From: Algoriphagus sp. NG3
Lineage (GTDB): Bacteria > Bacteroidota > Bacteroidia > Cytophagales > Cyclobacteriaceae
Assembly: GCF_034119865.1 (NCBI RefSeq)
Contig: NZ_CP139421.1
Location: 2,294,001-2,358,000 of the forward strand
DNA length: 64,000 bases
Direction: 5' to 3'
Part shown: positions 56,042 through 64,000 of the stretch, one piece after another
Layout of the letters: each line of letters opens with the position of its first letter
How positions within the stretch are numbered: position 1 is the first letter of the stretch
Notes under the pieces: generated by a model
Told to the model about the DNA's origin: nothing
Seen by the model: the letters and a program-made list of their open reading frames with translations, nothing else
Databases searched by the model: none
Translations under genes and position numbers: made by a program

Positions 56042-57082
56042 ATGCAAAAACGAGCTTTTCTTAAATCCCTTGGACTTCTCAGCGCTTCCCTACCCCTGGT
56101 CTCCTGGGATACTGCCCATAAATCTTTTGACTCTCCCCCCCTTTTGCCAAAGGCAATAGAAAAAGGCGATACCGTGGGATTGATCTCCCCTTCTGCAGCT
56201 ACTGCGGACAGAATGCAGTTTACATATGCGAAAGAAGCATTGGAGGCGCTAGGATTTCAGGTGAAACTAGGAAAGAGCCTCCAAAACCGCTATGGACACC
56301 TTGCAGGTACCGATGAGGAGCGTGCGGGAGATTTGAATGAAATGTTTGCAGATCGGGATATTAAAGCCATTGTGAGTATACGTGGTGGTTCGGGTGCTGC
56401 GAGGATACTTCCTATGATTGACTACAAGACCATTTTCAAAAACCCAAAACCCTTACTAGGTTATTCCGATATCACAGCTTTGCACTGTGCCATACAGGCC
56501 CAGACCGGACTGATCACCTTTCATGGCCCTATGGGCTCTGGCAGCTGGAACTCTTTCAATGTTTCCCAGTTTGAAAAGGTGTTTTTTGAGCGAAAAAGGG
56601 TAACCTATGAGAATGTGCATACAGCAAGTGATGAACTGGTGATCAAAAACAACCGGATCCAGACACTCAAGGGAGGAACAGCTCAGGGAAAAATCCTGGG
56701 AGGAAACCTGACCGTACTGACGGGCATTTCAGGATCACCTTATTATCCTGATTTTAAGGACGCCATCCTTTTTATAGAAGACATAGGAGAGGATCCCTAT
56801 AAAATGGACAGGATGATGAGTACCTTAAAACTCAATGGCACATTGGATCAAATCAAGGGATTTGTCTTTGGGCAATGTACAGACTGTGAGCCCAGCGGGG
56901 GATATGGTTCGCTGACACTGGACCAGGTATTGGACGACTATATTTTACCACTGGAAATCCCTGCTTACTCCGGCGCCATGATCGGACATATTCCGAAACA
57001 ATTTATCATTCCTGTGGGTGCTCAGGTAGAAATGGATGCGGACAAGGGAACCATTTCCTTGGTAGAGTCCGTATTTCAATGA
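56042..57082 (+). CDS. S66-family LD-carboxypeptidase-like protein
   Basis: The 346-residue protein has an N-terminal export-type segment (RAFLKSLGLLSASLPLV) and the S66 fold (LdcA/MccF). Recognised are DTVGLISPSAAT, LAGTDEERAGDLNEMF, LLGYSDITALH, TFHGPMGSGSW, GGNLTVL, the catalytic glutamate in FIEDIGEDPYKMDRM, and the histidine in GHIPKQFIIPVG. LdcA enzymes cleave the L-Lys/mDAP-D-Ala bond of peptidoglycan tetrapeptides. In the nucleophile segment the sequence is IRGGSGAARIL (113-123): E. coli LdcA has a serine two residues before LL, here alanine, and only Ser117 is near. The enzyme may use a shifted serine or be inactive. Confidence 0.9.
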   Translation: MQKRAFLKSLGLLSASLPLVSWDTAHKSFDSPPLLPKAIEKGDTVGLISPSAATADRMQFTYAKEALEALGFQVKLGKSLQNRYGHLAGTDEERAGDLNEMFADRDIKAIVSIRGGSGAARILPMIDYKTIFKNPKPLLGYSDITALHCAIQAQTGLITFHGPMGSGSWNSFNVSQFEKVFFERKRVTYENVHTASDELVIKNNRIQTLKGGTAQGKILGGNLTVLTGISGSPYYPDFKDAILFIEDIGEDPYKMDRMMSTLKLNGTLDQIKGFVFGQCTDCEPSGGYGSLTLDQVLDDYILPLEIPAYSGAMIGHIPKQFIIPVGAQVEMDADKGTISLVESVFQ

Positions 57083-57470
57083 TGTCGGGTGCCGGGTGTT
57101 TGATGTCCGGTGCTGGGTGTTGCAGAAATGAAGTCTGAAAGTTGAAGTGAAAAAGCTGAGGATTAGGATTGGAAGATTTGAAGATTGGAAGATTGAAAAA
57201 TTTATGAAGGACGGAGGTTTCCAACGTCAACAGTCCATGGTCGACAGTCCACTGCCGTCAAAGGAATGAATAGAAATTATGGGCTGAAGGAACGGGTTAT
57301 TCTGAAGATTGGAAAATAAGGAGAATGAAAGTCAGAATGATGAAGTATGAAAGCTGAGGATTAGGATTTGGAAGTTGGAAGTTGGAGGTAGGTGGCAGTC
57401 TGAAGACTGCATTGGAATAGGCACGAGCCTGCCTTCTGCAGTCAGGTCATGAGACTCGCGCCAACTAAAG
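57083..57470. repeat. Repeat field upstream of the SGNH lipoprotein gene
   Basis: gatgtccggtgctggg words (57083-57120), ggaagatttgaagattgg words (57165-57195), a second set near 57296-57390, and an AGTCTGAAGACT family unit (57393-57465). No gene is supported. Confidence 0.7.
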
Positions 57471-57494
57471 CATGGAGACATTGAAATATAGCAT

Positions 57495-58247
57495 ATGATA
57501 CAAAATTTCACACAGGTAAAAGCCACCTTGCTTACATTCGCATTAATTTGCATGTTCTCCTGCAACAGCTCTAAGAGCATGCTTCCAGATGACAGCGACA
57601 AACCCATGACAGAAAATCCAACAGACACTTCCAACCACCTCACCTACTTGGCACTTGGTGATAGCTATACTATAGGTGAAGGAGTCAGCGACTCAGGACG
57701 CTACCCAAGCCAGCTTATTGCGAAACTAAACTCAGGAATCTCCAGCGCTTGGGCTGATCCCAAGGTAGTAGCCCAAACAGGTTGGACTGTGGATGAACTC
57801 GATAGGGGTATCAACAGTGCCAGCATAGAAAATAGCACCTATGATCTGGTGACACTTTCCATAGGAGTAAATAACCAATACCGGGGATACCCCATTTCCA
57901 GATTTGAAAAAGAGTTTGAGGCAATGCTGCTGAGAGCGATAGGTTTTGCAGGAGTAAACTCAAAAAAAGTGGTCGTACTCTCCATCCCTGACTGGGGGAT
58001 CACTCCTTTTGCGCAGCAAAGCGGTAGGGATCAGAATAAAATTGCAGATGAGATTGATGCTTACAACAGCATAAAAGAGGCTATCTGCCAAAAGCATGAA
58101 GTAAAGTACATCGACATTACCCAAGACTACCGCACTGTAGGCGCACAGGCAGAGATGCTGGCAGCAGATGGATTACATCCCAGTACTACTCTGTACCAGC
58201 GCTGGACAGAGAAGCTTTTTGAGCAGGTCAAAACCATCAACTTCTAA
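57495..58247 (+). CDS. SGNH/GDSL-family lipoprotein hydrolase
   Basis: A 250-residue lipoprotein (lipobox MFSC, Cys23) with the SGNH fold: block I ALGDSYTIGEG with nucleophile Ser57, block III GVNNQYRG with the conserved Asn, and block V DGLHPS with Asp225 and His228. Such enzymes remove acyl or acetyl groups from glycans or lipids. The substrate is unknown. It is a single gene on the plus strand in an envelope-associated region. Confidence 0.94.
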   Translation: MIQNFTQVKATLLTFALICMFSCNSSKSMLPDDSDKPMTENPTDTSNHLTYLALGDSYTIGEGVSDSGRYPSQLIAKLNSGISSAWADPKVVAQTGWTVDELDRGINSASIENSTYDLVTLSIGVNNQYRGYPISRFEKEFEAMLLRAIGFAGVNSKKVVVLSIPDWGITPFAQQSGRDQNKIADEIDAYNSIKEAICQKHEVKYIDITQDYRTVGAQAEMLAADGLHPSTTLYQRWTEKLFEQVKTINF

Positions 58248-58401
58248 TAACCTTAGCTTGTTTCCTCAACTAACGGCAGCGCACATTTTATAAAGCTCTC
58301 CTGAAAACGCAAGGATATAAACCGAAAAACAAGCAACTTTACCTCATTGAATGTGGCAGGGAAATTTCATGACTTTCCCAGCTATAGATTGAAATCAAGC
58401 T

Positions 58402-59013
58402 ATGAAGATTATTTGCATAGGCCGTAACTACGCGGCTCATATAGAAGAACTAAAAAATGAAACTCCGGGTAATCCTGTGGTATTTCTAAAACCAGACACA
58501 GCATTACTGAAAGATGGTTCACCGTTTTTCTACCCAGATTTCTCAAAGAACATACACCACGAAGCTGAGCTTGTCCTAAAGATATCGAAACAAGGTAAAT
58601 ACATACAAAGGAAGTTTGCCCACCGATACTTTGATGAAATAGGACTGGGAATAGACTTTACCGCAAGGGACTTACAAGATGAGTGCAAAGCAAAGGGATT
58701 GCCCTGGGAGATTGCCAAGGGTTTCAATGGCGCAGCCCCTATCGGTGGGTTCAAATCCGTATCCGATTTTGAAGATCTGGGAAACATAGATTTTCATTTG
58801 ACCATCAATGGTGAAACCCGCCAGAAAGGAAATACCTCTTTGATGCTTTTTGACTTTGGTACCATCATAGCATACGTGTCGCGATTTTTCATGCTGAAAA
58901 CAGGGGATCTTATCTATACAGGCACTCCTGCGGGCGTAGGTGCCGTACATATCGGAGATCGGTTGGAAGGATTTATAGGGACGGAAAAACTATTGGATTT
59001 TGAAATCAAGTAA
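58402..59013 (+). CDS. Fumarylacetoacetate hydrolase family protein
   Basis: A 203-residue single-domain FAH protein. Seen are the N-terminal IICIGRNYAAHIEEL, VFLKPDTAL, the metal-binding HHEAELVLKI (Glu residues), GIDFTARDLQDECKAKGLPW (an aspartate ligand within), FNGAAPIG, and the C-terminal GDLIYTGTPAGVG. Proteins of this size are acylpyruvate hydrolases or oxaloacetate decarboxylase/tautomerases in various species; the exact reaction cannot be decided. The following M23 peptidase gene starts 14 bases before its stop. Confidence 0.94.
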   Translation: MKIICIGRNYAAHIEELKNETPGNPVVFLKPDTALLKDGSPFFYPDFSKNIHHEAELVLKISKQGKYIQRKFAHRYFDEIGLGIDFTARDLQDECKAKGLPWEIAKGFNGAAPIGGFKSVSDFEDLGNIDFHLTINGETRQKGNTSLMLFDFGTIIAYVSRFFMLKTGDLIYTGTPAGVGAVHIGDRLEGFIGTEKLLDFEIK

Positions 59014-60874
59014 TCTTAGCTATACGATTGTATTTCTTGGACTTATATCCTGCTTTCAGCTAATAGCACAGGAAGTAGATAAGGGCTATTTCAAGAACCC
59101 TATCCGTCCAGGGACCAGAAATTATTTATCGGGGAATTTTGCTGAGTTAAGGCCTAACCACTTTCATACCGGACTGGATTTCAAAACCGGCGGGCAAGAA
59201 GGAGCACCTATATTGGCAGCGGCAGATGGCTGGATCCACAGGATCAAAATCACCTCCTTTGGATATGGGAATGTAATCTATATCAAGCATCCCAATGGCA
59301 TGTACACCCTCTACGGTCACCTGCGGAATTTCAATCAAGAACTGAGCGAGTACATGCGAAAGAAAATGTATGAAGCCCAGGTCAATGAACTGGAACTCTA
59401 TCCTGAACCGGGAGAGTTACCTGTAAGGCAAGGGCAACGCATCGCCGATAGTGGTAATACTGGCGGATCTGGTGGGCCTCACTTACACTTTGAGATACGT
59501 GACAGTTTGGACAGAGCCATAGACCCCCTATTATTTGATTTCCCGGAAATCCTGGACAGCACACCTCCGGTTCCTCAAAGTATAGCCATAGTGCCTTTGA
59601 GTATAGATTCCAGGGTAAACGGAAAATTTGCCCGGTTAGAAGTCACCCCAGTAAGCACAGGATCAGGCTACAGGCTAGCAGAAGAGATAAATATCACCGG
59701 CAAGGTAGGTATAGAAGTGCTAAGCTATGATCAGCTTGACGGCGCCAGCAATAGAAATGGTTTTCCAACTTTTCTATTGGAAGATGAACAGGGAACGGTT
59801 TTTAATCTCACCGTGGACAAAGTAGATTTCAATTTTTCCCGGCAATTCCTTCAGCACACCTATCAAAATCGGTATTCAAGACTTTATTATCAAAAGAATT
59901 TAAAATTTGAGTTCCTAACTCCATTTTCAGAAAATTCCGGGCATCTGGAGTTGGATCCAGATGTAAAAAAGAACTACAAGCTGAAGCTGATCGATGCCTA
60001 TGGAAACGAACAGGTGGTCAACTTCACGCTTGCGGGACAGGATCTCGAAAGAAATGTAAATGATGGAAATGCTCCTACTAAGGCTTCGCTGGAATACATC
60101 AATAATATATTAAAGATCAAGGCACCTACTTCTCCCAATGGTGCATTGGCAAAATTTTATGTGGGTCCAAATGCTTTTGAGATGCTTCCCGCCTATGAGA
60201 ATGCAAGCAGCAGAACTTATCTCTGGGACATGCACTTTGGTATTCCGGAGGAGATAGACATTTGTACAGAAGTGGTTTTGCCAGGGATCAACACTTTGAT
60301 TCCAGCAGGAAAAGAGATATCCTACACAGATAAAAACGTACAGATTAATTTTCAGCGAGAGACAGTTTTAGATGATTTATTTCTTAGAGTTTCCACAGTA
60401 GGCTCGGGTGCTACCACAAAACTGATAATCAATAGCAGAAAAGAATACCTATGGAATGCAATGAATATACTTTGGAAAGTCCCTGGTTTTACTGGAAACA
60501 AGGATAAATCCCATGCATATTATACTTCCGGGGGATCAAAATCATTTTTGGGTGGTACCTGGAAAGGAGACACTTTGGATTTTGGATCAAGGTATCTTGG
60601 TGAGATTTCCATACTGCAGGATAATACCAAGCCTACCATCAAGGTAGTTCGGGTAAATCCCAATGAACTTCGCTTTGTAATCAGAGATGATCTCTCAGGT
60701 ATTGATGGCTATGAAGCCTATGTCAATGGCAAATGGGTGCTGATGCGATATGAGCACAAGCAGTCTGTCATTTGGTCAGAAAAACTCACAAATGAACCCT
60801 TTAAAGGAGAAGTTTTGCTAAAAGTTACTGATAAAGCTGGCAATACTGCTGAATGGAAAGGAACGATTGGTTAA
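59000..60874 (+). CDS. M23-family metallopeptidase
   Basis: A 624-residue exported protein (signal peptide 1-23, ending in LIAQE). The LytM/peptidase M23 domain lies at about 35-190: HFHTGLDFK with zinc ligands His56 and Asp60, a GNVIYIKHPNGMYTLYGHL strand (shortened), and GGPHLHFEIRD with His161/His163. The remaining 430 residues form predicted beta-rich domains and end with DLSGIDGYEAYVNGKW and LLKVTDKAGNTAEW, like Ig-type binding modules. It should cleave peptidoglycan cross-bridges or act as a divisome/shape factor. It overlaps the FAH gene by 14 bases. Confidence 0.94.
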   Translation: MKSSNLSYTIVFLGLISCFQLIAQEVDKGYFKNPIRPGTRNYLSGNFAELRPNHFHTGLDFKTGGQEGAPILAAADGWIHRIKITSFGYGNVIYIKHPNGMYTLYGHLRNFNQELSEYMRKKMYEAQVNELELYPEPGELPVRQGQRIADSGNTGGSGGPHLHFEIRDSLDRAIDPLLFDFPEILDSTPPVPQSIAIVPLSIDSRVNGKFARLEVTPVSTGSGYRLAEEINITGKVGIEVLSYDQLDGASNRNGFPTFLLEDEQGTVFNLTVDKVDFNFSRQFLQHTYQNRYSRLYYQKNLKFEFLTPFSENSGHLELDPDVKKNYKLKLIDAYGNEQVVNFTLAGQDLERNVNDGNAPTKASLEYINNILKIKAPTSPNGALAKFYVGPNAFEMLPAYENASSRTYLWDMHFGIPEEIDICTEVVLPGINTLIPAGKEISYTDKNVQINFQRETVLDDLFLRVSTVGSGATTKLIINSRKEYLWNAMNILWKVPGFTGNKDKSHAYYTSGGSKSFLGGTWKGDTLDFGSRYLGEISILQDNTKPTIKVVRVNPNELRFVIRDDLSGIDGYEAYVNGKWVLMRYEHKQSVIWSEKLTNEPFKGEVLLKVTDKAGNTAEWKGTIG

Positions 60875-60968
60875 ATTAGGCACCTTAATGAAAAAAACAT
60901 AACCACGGCCAAGCAGCGAAACTAGCTTTTCATAATCAGCTAGATTTCGGACGGACAAATCTTTTTCC

Positions 60969-60976
60969 TACGTTTG
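60969..60976 (+). promoter_or_regulatory. Candidate -7 box of bcp
   Basis: TACGTTTG matches TAnnTTTG about 42 bp before the bcp start codon, giving a leader of about 35 nt. A -33 TTG is not clear. Confidence 0.35.
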
Positions 60977-61017
60977 GGTAGAGGTTATGAATAAAATGAA
61001 AGCCAAATTATAAACAT

Positions 61018-61467
61018 ATGAAGCTAAAAGAAGGCCAGATGGCCCCGGATTTTGAAGCTAAAATTGAAACAGGAGAAACGATCAAGCTCTCTGACTATCG
61101 TGGAAAGAAGGTAGTTCTCTATTTTTACCCAAAAGATGCCACTCCAGGATGTACTGCGCAGGCATGCAACCTGAGAGATAACTACGATGCACTGCAAAAA
61201 GCAGGTTATGTGGTTTTCGGAATCAGTTCAGATGCGGAAAAGTCGCATGTGAAATTCAAAGAGAAACAATCGCTTCCTTTTTCCCTGATTGCAGATACCG
61301 ATCTCAAAGTGCATGAAGCTTATGGCACTTGGCAGGAGAAAAACACTTTTGGGAAAACCTATATGGGAACAGTACGGACCACATTTGTAATCGATGAGGA
61401 AGGAAAGATATCCGAGATCATCGAAAAAGTAAACACAAAAGAACACACCTCTCAAATACTCAAATAA
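61018..61467 (+). CDS. bcp: Thioredoxin-dependent thiol peroxidase
   Basis: A 149-residue peroxiredoxin of the BCP/PrxQ class that reduces peroxides in the cytoplasm. The motif FYPKDATPGCTAQACNLRD holds the peroxidatic Cys45 and the resolving Cys50 five residues later, the spacing typical of atypical two-cysteine BCP enzymes. GISSDAEKSHVKF and the C-terminal TTFVIDEEGKI are as in the family. Twelve bases separate it from the transketolase gene, so oxidative-stress and pentose-phosphate functions may be co-expressed. Confidence 0.96.
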   Translation: MKLKEGQMAPDFEAKIETGETIKLSDYRGKKVVLYFYPKDATPGCTAQACNLRDNYDALQKAGYVVFGISSDAEKSHVKFKEKQSLPFSLIADTDLKVHEAYGTWQEKNTFGKTYMGTVRTTFVIDEEGKISEIIEKVNTKEHTSQILK

Positions 61468-61479
61468 ACCTATTAAACA

Positions 61480-62331
61480 ATGGAAAAAAAATCGATAGAA
61501 CAACTCGAGCAAATCGCATCGCAGGTACGTCGGGACTGTCTCCGCATGGTGCATGCAGTACAGTCAGGACATCCGGGAGCATCGCTGGGATGTACTGAGT
61601 TTTTTACAGCTCTGTACTTTGATCAGCTCAATCACGACACAGATTTCAAAATGGAAGGCAAGGGCGAAGACCTGTTTTTCCTTTCCAATGGTCATATTTC
61701 TCCGGTATGGTATTCCGTGCTTTCGAGATCAGGATATTTTTCACCTGAGGAAATGACCACCTTCAGAAAGTTGAACTCCAGATTGCAGGGACACCCAGCT
61801 ACTGAAGAAGGGCTTCCGGGTATAAGAATAGCATCCGGCTCCTTGGGCCAAGGGCTCTCTGTGGCCATAGGCGCAGCGCAGGCAAAGAAAATAGACGGAG
61901 ATGAGAGCACTGTCTATGTACTGATGGGAGACGGTGAGCAGGAAGAAGGGCAGATATGGGAAGCAGCAATGTATGCGGCTCACTGGAAGGTGGACAATCT
62001 AATCGCTACGATAGATTTAAACAGACAGCAAATCGACGGTGCCACCAAGGATATCATGAACTTGATAGACCTTAGAGCGAAATATGAGTCTTTTGGCTGG
62101 GTAGTGAATGATATCTTCCAGGGCAATGACATGAAGTCTGTGATAGAAGGACTAGAGGAAGCTAAAAAGCTAAGCAGAAAAGGTAAGCCTGTGCTAAATC
62201 TCCTTCATACCGAGATGGGCTATGGAGTGGATTTCATGGTAGGGACACATAAATGGCATGGCGTAGCACCAAGTGATGAGCAATTGGAAGAGGCTTTGGC
62301 CCAATTACCGGAAACCTTGGGCGATTATTGA
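61480..62331 (+). CDS. Transketolase, N-terminal subunit
   Basis: A 283-residue protein corresponding to the thiamine-diphosphate-binding half of transketolase. It contains SGHPGASLGCTEFFTALYF (shortened), GHISPVWYSVL, RLQGHPATEEGLPGIRIASGSLGQGL (shortened), and the diphosphate motif GDGEQEEGQIWEAAMYA with a following DLNRQQIDG. The pyrimidine-binding half is encoded by the next gene, 37 bp downstream. Together they act in the non-oxidative pentose phosphate pathway. Split transketolases are usual in several bacterial lineages. Confidence 0.96.
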   Translation: MEKKSIEQLEQIASQVRRDCLRMVHAVQSGHPGASLGCTEFFTALYFDQLNHDTDFKMEGKGEDLFFLSNGHISPVWYSVLSRSGYFSPEEMTTFRKLNSRLQGHPATEEGLPGIRIASGSLGQGLSVAIGAAQAKKIDGDESTVYVLMGDGEQEEGQIWEAAMYAAHWKVDNLIATIDLNRQQIDGATKDIMNLIDLRAKYESFGWVVNDIFQGNDMKSVIEGLEEAKKLSRKGKPVLNLLHTEMGYGVDFMVGTHKWHGVAPSDEQLEEALAQLPETLGDY

Positions 62332-62368
62332 TCAAAGCTATTTTTAGACCCTTCAACAAAAAGAAAAC

Positions 62369-63337
62369 ATGGAAAAGACATTGGATTTAAAATTCAACTA
62401 TACAGAAAAAAAAGATACACGCTCAGGATTTGGTGATGGCTTTCTGGAAGCCGGACGTAAAAATCCGAATGTGGTAGGACTTTGTGCTGATCTGATCGGT
62501 TCATTGAAAATGGGAGCATTCCAAAAGGAATTCCCTGAAAGATTCTTCCAGACAGGTATCGCAGAAGCCAATATGATGGGCATTGCTGCCGGACTGTCCA
62601 TAAACGGGAAAATTCCTTTCACCGGGACGTTTGCCAATTTCTCAACCGGACGTGTATATGATCAGATTCGGCAATCGATCGCATACTCCAGCAAAAACGT
62701 AAAAATCTGTGCATCCCACGCGGGGTTGACGCTAGGAGAAGATGGTGCAACACACCAGATTCTGGAAGATGTGGGTATGATGAAAATGCTTCCTCATATG
62801 ACAGTAATCAATCCTTGCGATTACAATCAGACTAAAGCCGCAACCATTGCTATAGCAGATTATGAAGGGCCGGTATATTTACGATTTGGGCGTCCTTCCT
62901 GGCCGATTTTCACTGATCCGGCTCAGAAGTTTGAGATTGGCAAGGCTTGGAAAATGATCGAAGGAACTGATGTGACTATTTTCGCAACTGGTCATTTGGT
63001 ATGGGAAGCAGTAGTAGCTGAGGCTATGCTGAGAAACGAAGGAATTTCTGCTGAGGTGATCAACATCCATACGATCAAGCCATTGGATGAAGAGGCTATT
63101 TTAGACTCTGTGGCCAAAACAGGGTGCGCAGTGACTGCTGAGGAGCATCAGTACAATGGTGGGCTTGGTGACAGTGTGGCACAGACGTTGGCCAGACATA
63201 ATCCGGCACCGGTGGAATATGTAGGTGTAAATGACAGCTTCGGTGAGTCAGGAACCCCTACCCAGCTATTGGACAAGTACGGACTGGACGCAGCGAATAT
63301 TGTAGCGGCTGCCAAGAAAGTGTTGGCTAGAAAGTAA
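62369..63337 (+). CDS. Transketolase, C-terminal subunit
   Basis: The 322-residue partner supplies the pyrimidine-binding domain with the catalytic glutamate in TGIAEANMMGIAAGLS, the phosphate-binding SHAGLTLGEDGATHQ, and the transketolase C-terminal domain VTIFATGHLVWEAV to AEEHQYNGGLG. It should heterodimerise with the product of the preceding gene. A MITE-like element begins three bases after its stop codon and an intrinsic terminator follows about 340 bp later. Confidence 0.96.
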   Translation: MEKTLDLKFNYTEKKDTRSGFGDGFLEAGRKNPNVVGLCADLIGSLKMGAFQKEFPERFFQTGIAEANMMGIAAGLSINGKIPFTGTFANFSTGRVYDQIRQSIAYSSKNVKICASHAGLTLGEDGATHQILEDVGMMKMLPHMTVINPCDYNQTKAATIAIADYEGPVYLRFGRPSWPIFTDPAQKFEIGKAWKMIEGTDVTIFATGHLVWEAVVAEAMLRNEGISAEVINIHTIKPLDEEAILDSVAKTGCAVTAEEHQYNGGLGDSVAQTLARHNPAPVEYVGVNDSFGESGTPTQLLDKYGLDAANIVAAAKKVLARK

Positions 63338-63340
63338 AAT

Positions 63341-63626
63341 AGGGCATGCTGAAAAACGCCAGTAATAAATCAAAAGCTATCATTTCGAATGATTAACCCT
63401 TTTTTCATGCGTAGGGTTTTTAAGCAAGTGCAAGCTTATTGAGGAGAATAGGCCTTTATCCATGCATCAGAAAATCTCAAAGTCGAGATTTTCGGGCTAG
63501 TCTCAGGCATACCATCTTCTATGTTGGCCTCATTCGAGGTATCATCATACATCTTTACTCGGCCGCCTTGAACCTGCCTGTCCGGTAGGCAGGCCTGGCA
63601 TACCTGAGACTTTTTCAGCAAGCCCT
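63341..63626. mobile_element. MITE-like element, copy 2 (286 bp)
   Basis: Terminal inverted repeats agggcatgctgaaaaa (63341-63356) and tttttcagcaagccct (63611-63626) match at 15 of 16 positions. The element is flanked by aaaat on each side. Internal hairpins: aaaatctc/gagatttt (63471-63478 and 63485-63492) and cctgcct/aggcagg near 63575-63595. The other copy at 47384-47668 shares the structure. It has no gene of its own. Confidence 0.8.
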
Positions 63627-63679
63627 AAAATAATCAGGATGCAGCTTCTGCGGAAGCAACATAAACCATAAATAGATAA

Positions 63680-63712
63680 AACCACAGTTTGGAAACAGGC
63701 TGTGGTTTTTTA
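63680..63712 (+). terminator. Intrinsic terminator downstream of the transketolase genes
   Basis: A stem accacag/ctgtggt with a 12-base loop is followed by a T run. The MITE-like element lies between the genes and this terminator. Confidence 0.8.
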
Positions 63713-64000
63713 ATTATTGTGATCATCCACAAAAATGCCTATAGTCATATTTTCTTTGTTTTACTGGATGCCTGCTTGGCCGGTAGGCAGGGAAGACCTG
63801 ACCCGTCAGACAGGCATGGAGGACGATACTTCGACTTCGCTCAGTACAAGTGACCGAAGTGGCCTTGACCTCTAGTGTTGTGGGAATTCGAGTATGCTTT
63901 TTATTGCTTTAGTGGCAGAAAAGCAGATATACATATTACTTATACGATTAAGTTAATTACTGATCGTGCCGTTGGCACTCTTTTGGGGATACAAGTATTG
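63713..64000. other. Right-edge region, no gene recognised
   Basis: Contains a cctgcttggccggtaggcag hairpin relative (about 63769), the cttcgacttcgctcagtac repeat (about 63828) and an AT-rich end that may lie upstream of a gene outside the window. Confidence 0.5.

Noticed and set aside
63436..63621. Open frame inside the MITE-like element
   Set aside because: The frame is interrupted or changed in the other copy and the variation pattern follows hairpin pairing, not codons.

Overview
The window is chromosomal DNA of a member of the Bacteroidota, most likely order Cytophagales (Cyclobacteriaceae/Algoriphagus-like). Support comes from a giant secreted protein with a type IX secretion (Por) C-terminal tail, an 'outer membrane beta-barrel family' TonB receptor with a carboxypeptidase-regulatory N-domain, a transketolase split into two genes, lack of Shine-Dalgarno sites, and -7 boxes of the form TAnnTTTG. 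The genus is inference. No rRNA, tRNA or CRISPR array was seen.

Layout. 1-3.2 kb: dense array of hairpin-forming palindromic repeats with one small GIY-YIG nuclease gene. 3.2-19.6 kb (minus strand): a surface-polysaccharide cluster read from manC down to ugd. It holds sugar-nucleotide enzymes (manC, gmd, fcl for GDP-fucose; ugd and a UDP-xylose synthase), a murA-murB pair, flippase, polymerase, three glycosyltransferases and a beta-helix lipoprotein. Two copies of a GxxExxY nuclease-like gene with their own CACAGAG repeats interrupt it. 19.6-21.6 kb: repeat field. 21.6-37.4 kb (minus): one 5,273-residue lectin/PKD/T9SS protein containing near-perfect 738-bp tandem repeats and flanked by direct repeats. 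38.4-39.3 kb: truncated IS3-type element. 39.5-44.4 kb (minus): response regulator, histidine kinase, TonB-type receptor. 45.4-46.4 kb: GH43-like secreted protein. 47.8-51.1 kb (minus): Wza/Wzc-type export pair, probably serving the polysaccharide made by the first cluster. 51.9-63.3 kb (plus): housekeeping and envelope genes (DUF423, D-Ala-D-Ala carboxypeptidase, alpha/beta hydrolase, ECF sigma factor with a membrane partner, S66 peptidase, SGNH lipoprotein, FAH-fold hydrolase, M23 peptidase, Bcp peroxiredoxin, split transketolase).

The most striking property is the non-coding fraction. Nearly every gap over 200 bp is filled with members of at least six dispersed repeat families, most of them able to form hairpins. 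Some have entered coding sequence: in-frame additions in gmd and fcl, and a repeat that supplies the fcl start codon. Two small nuclease-type genes (GIY-YIG and GxxExxY) each sit inside a different repeat family, and a 286-bp element with terminal inverted repeats and compensatory stem changes occurs twice. These are the best candidates for an undescribed repeat-mobilisation system; the link from nuclease to repeat is inference.
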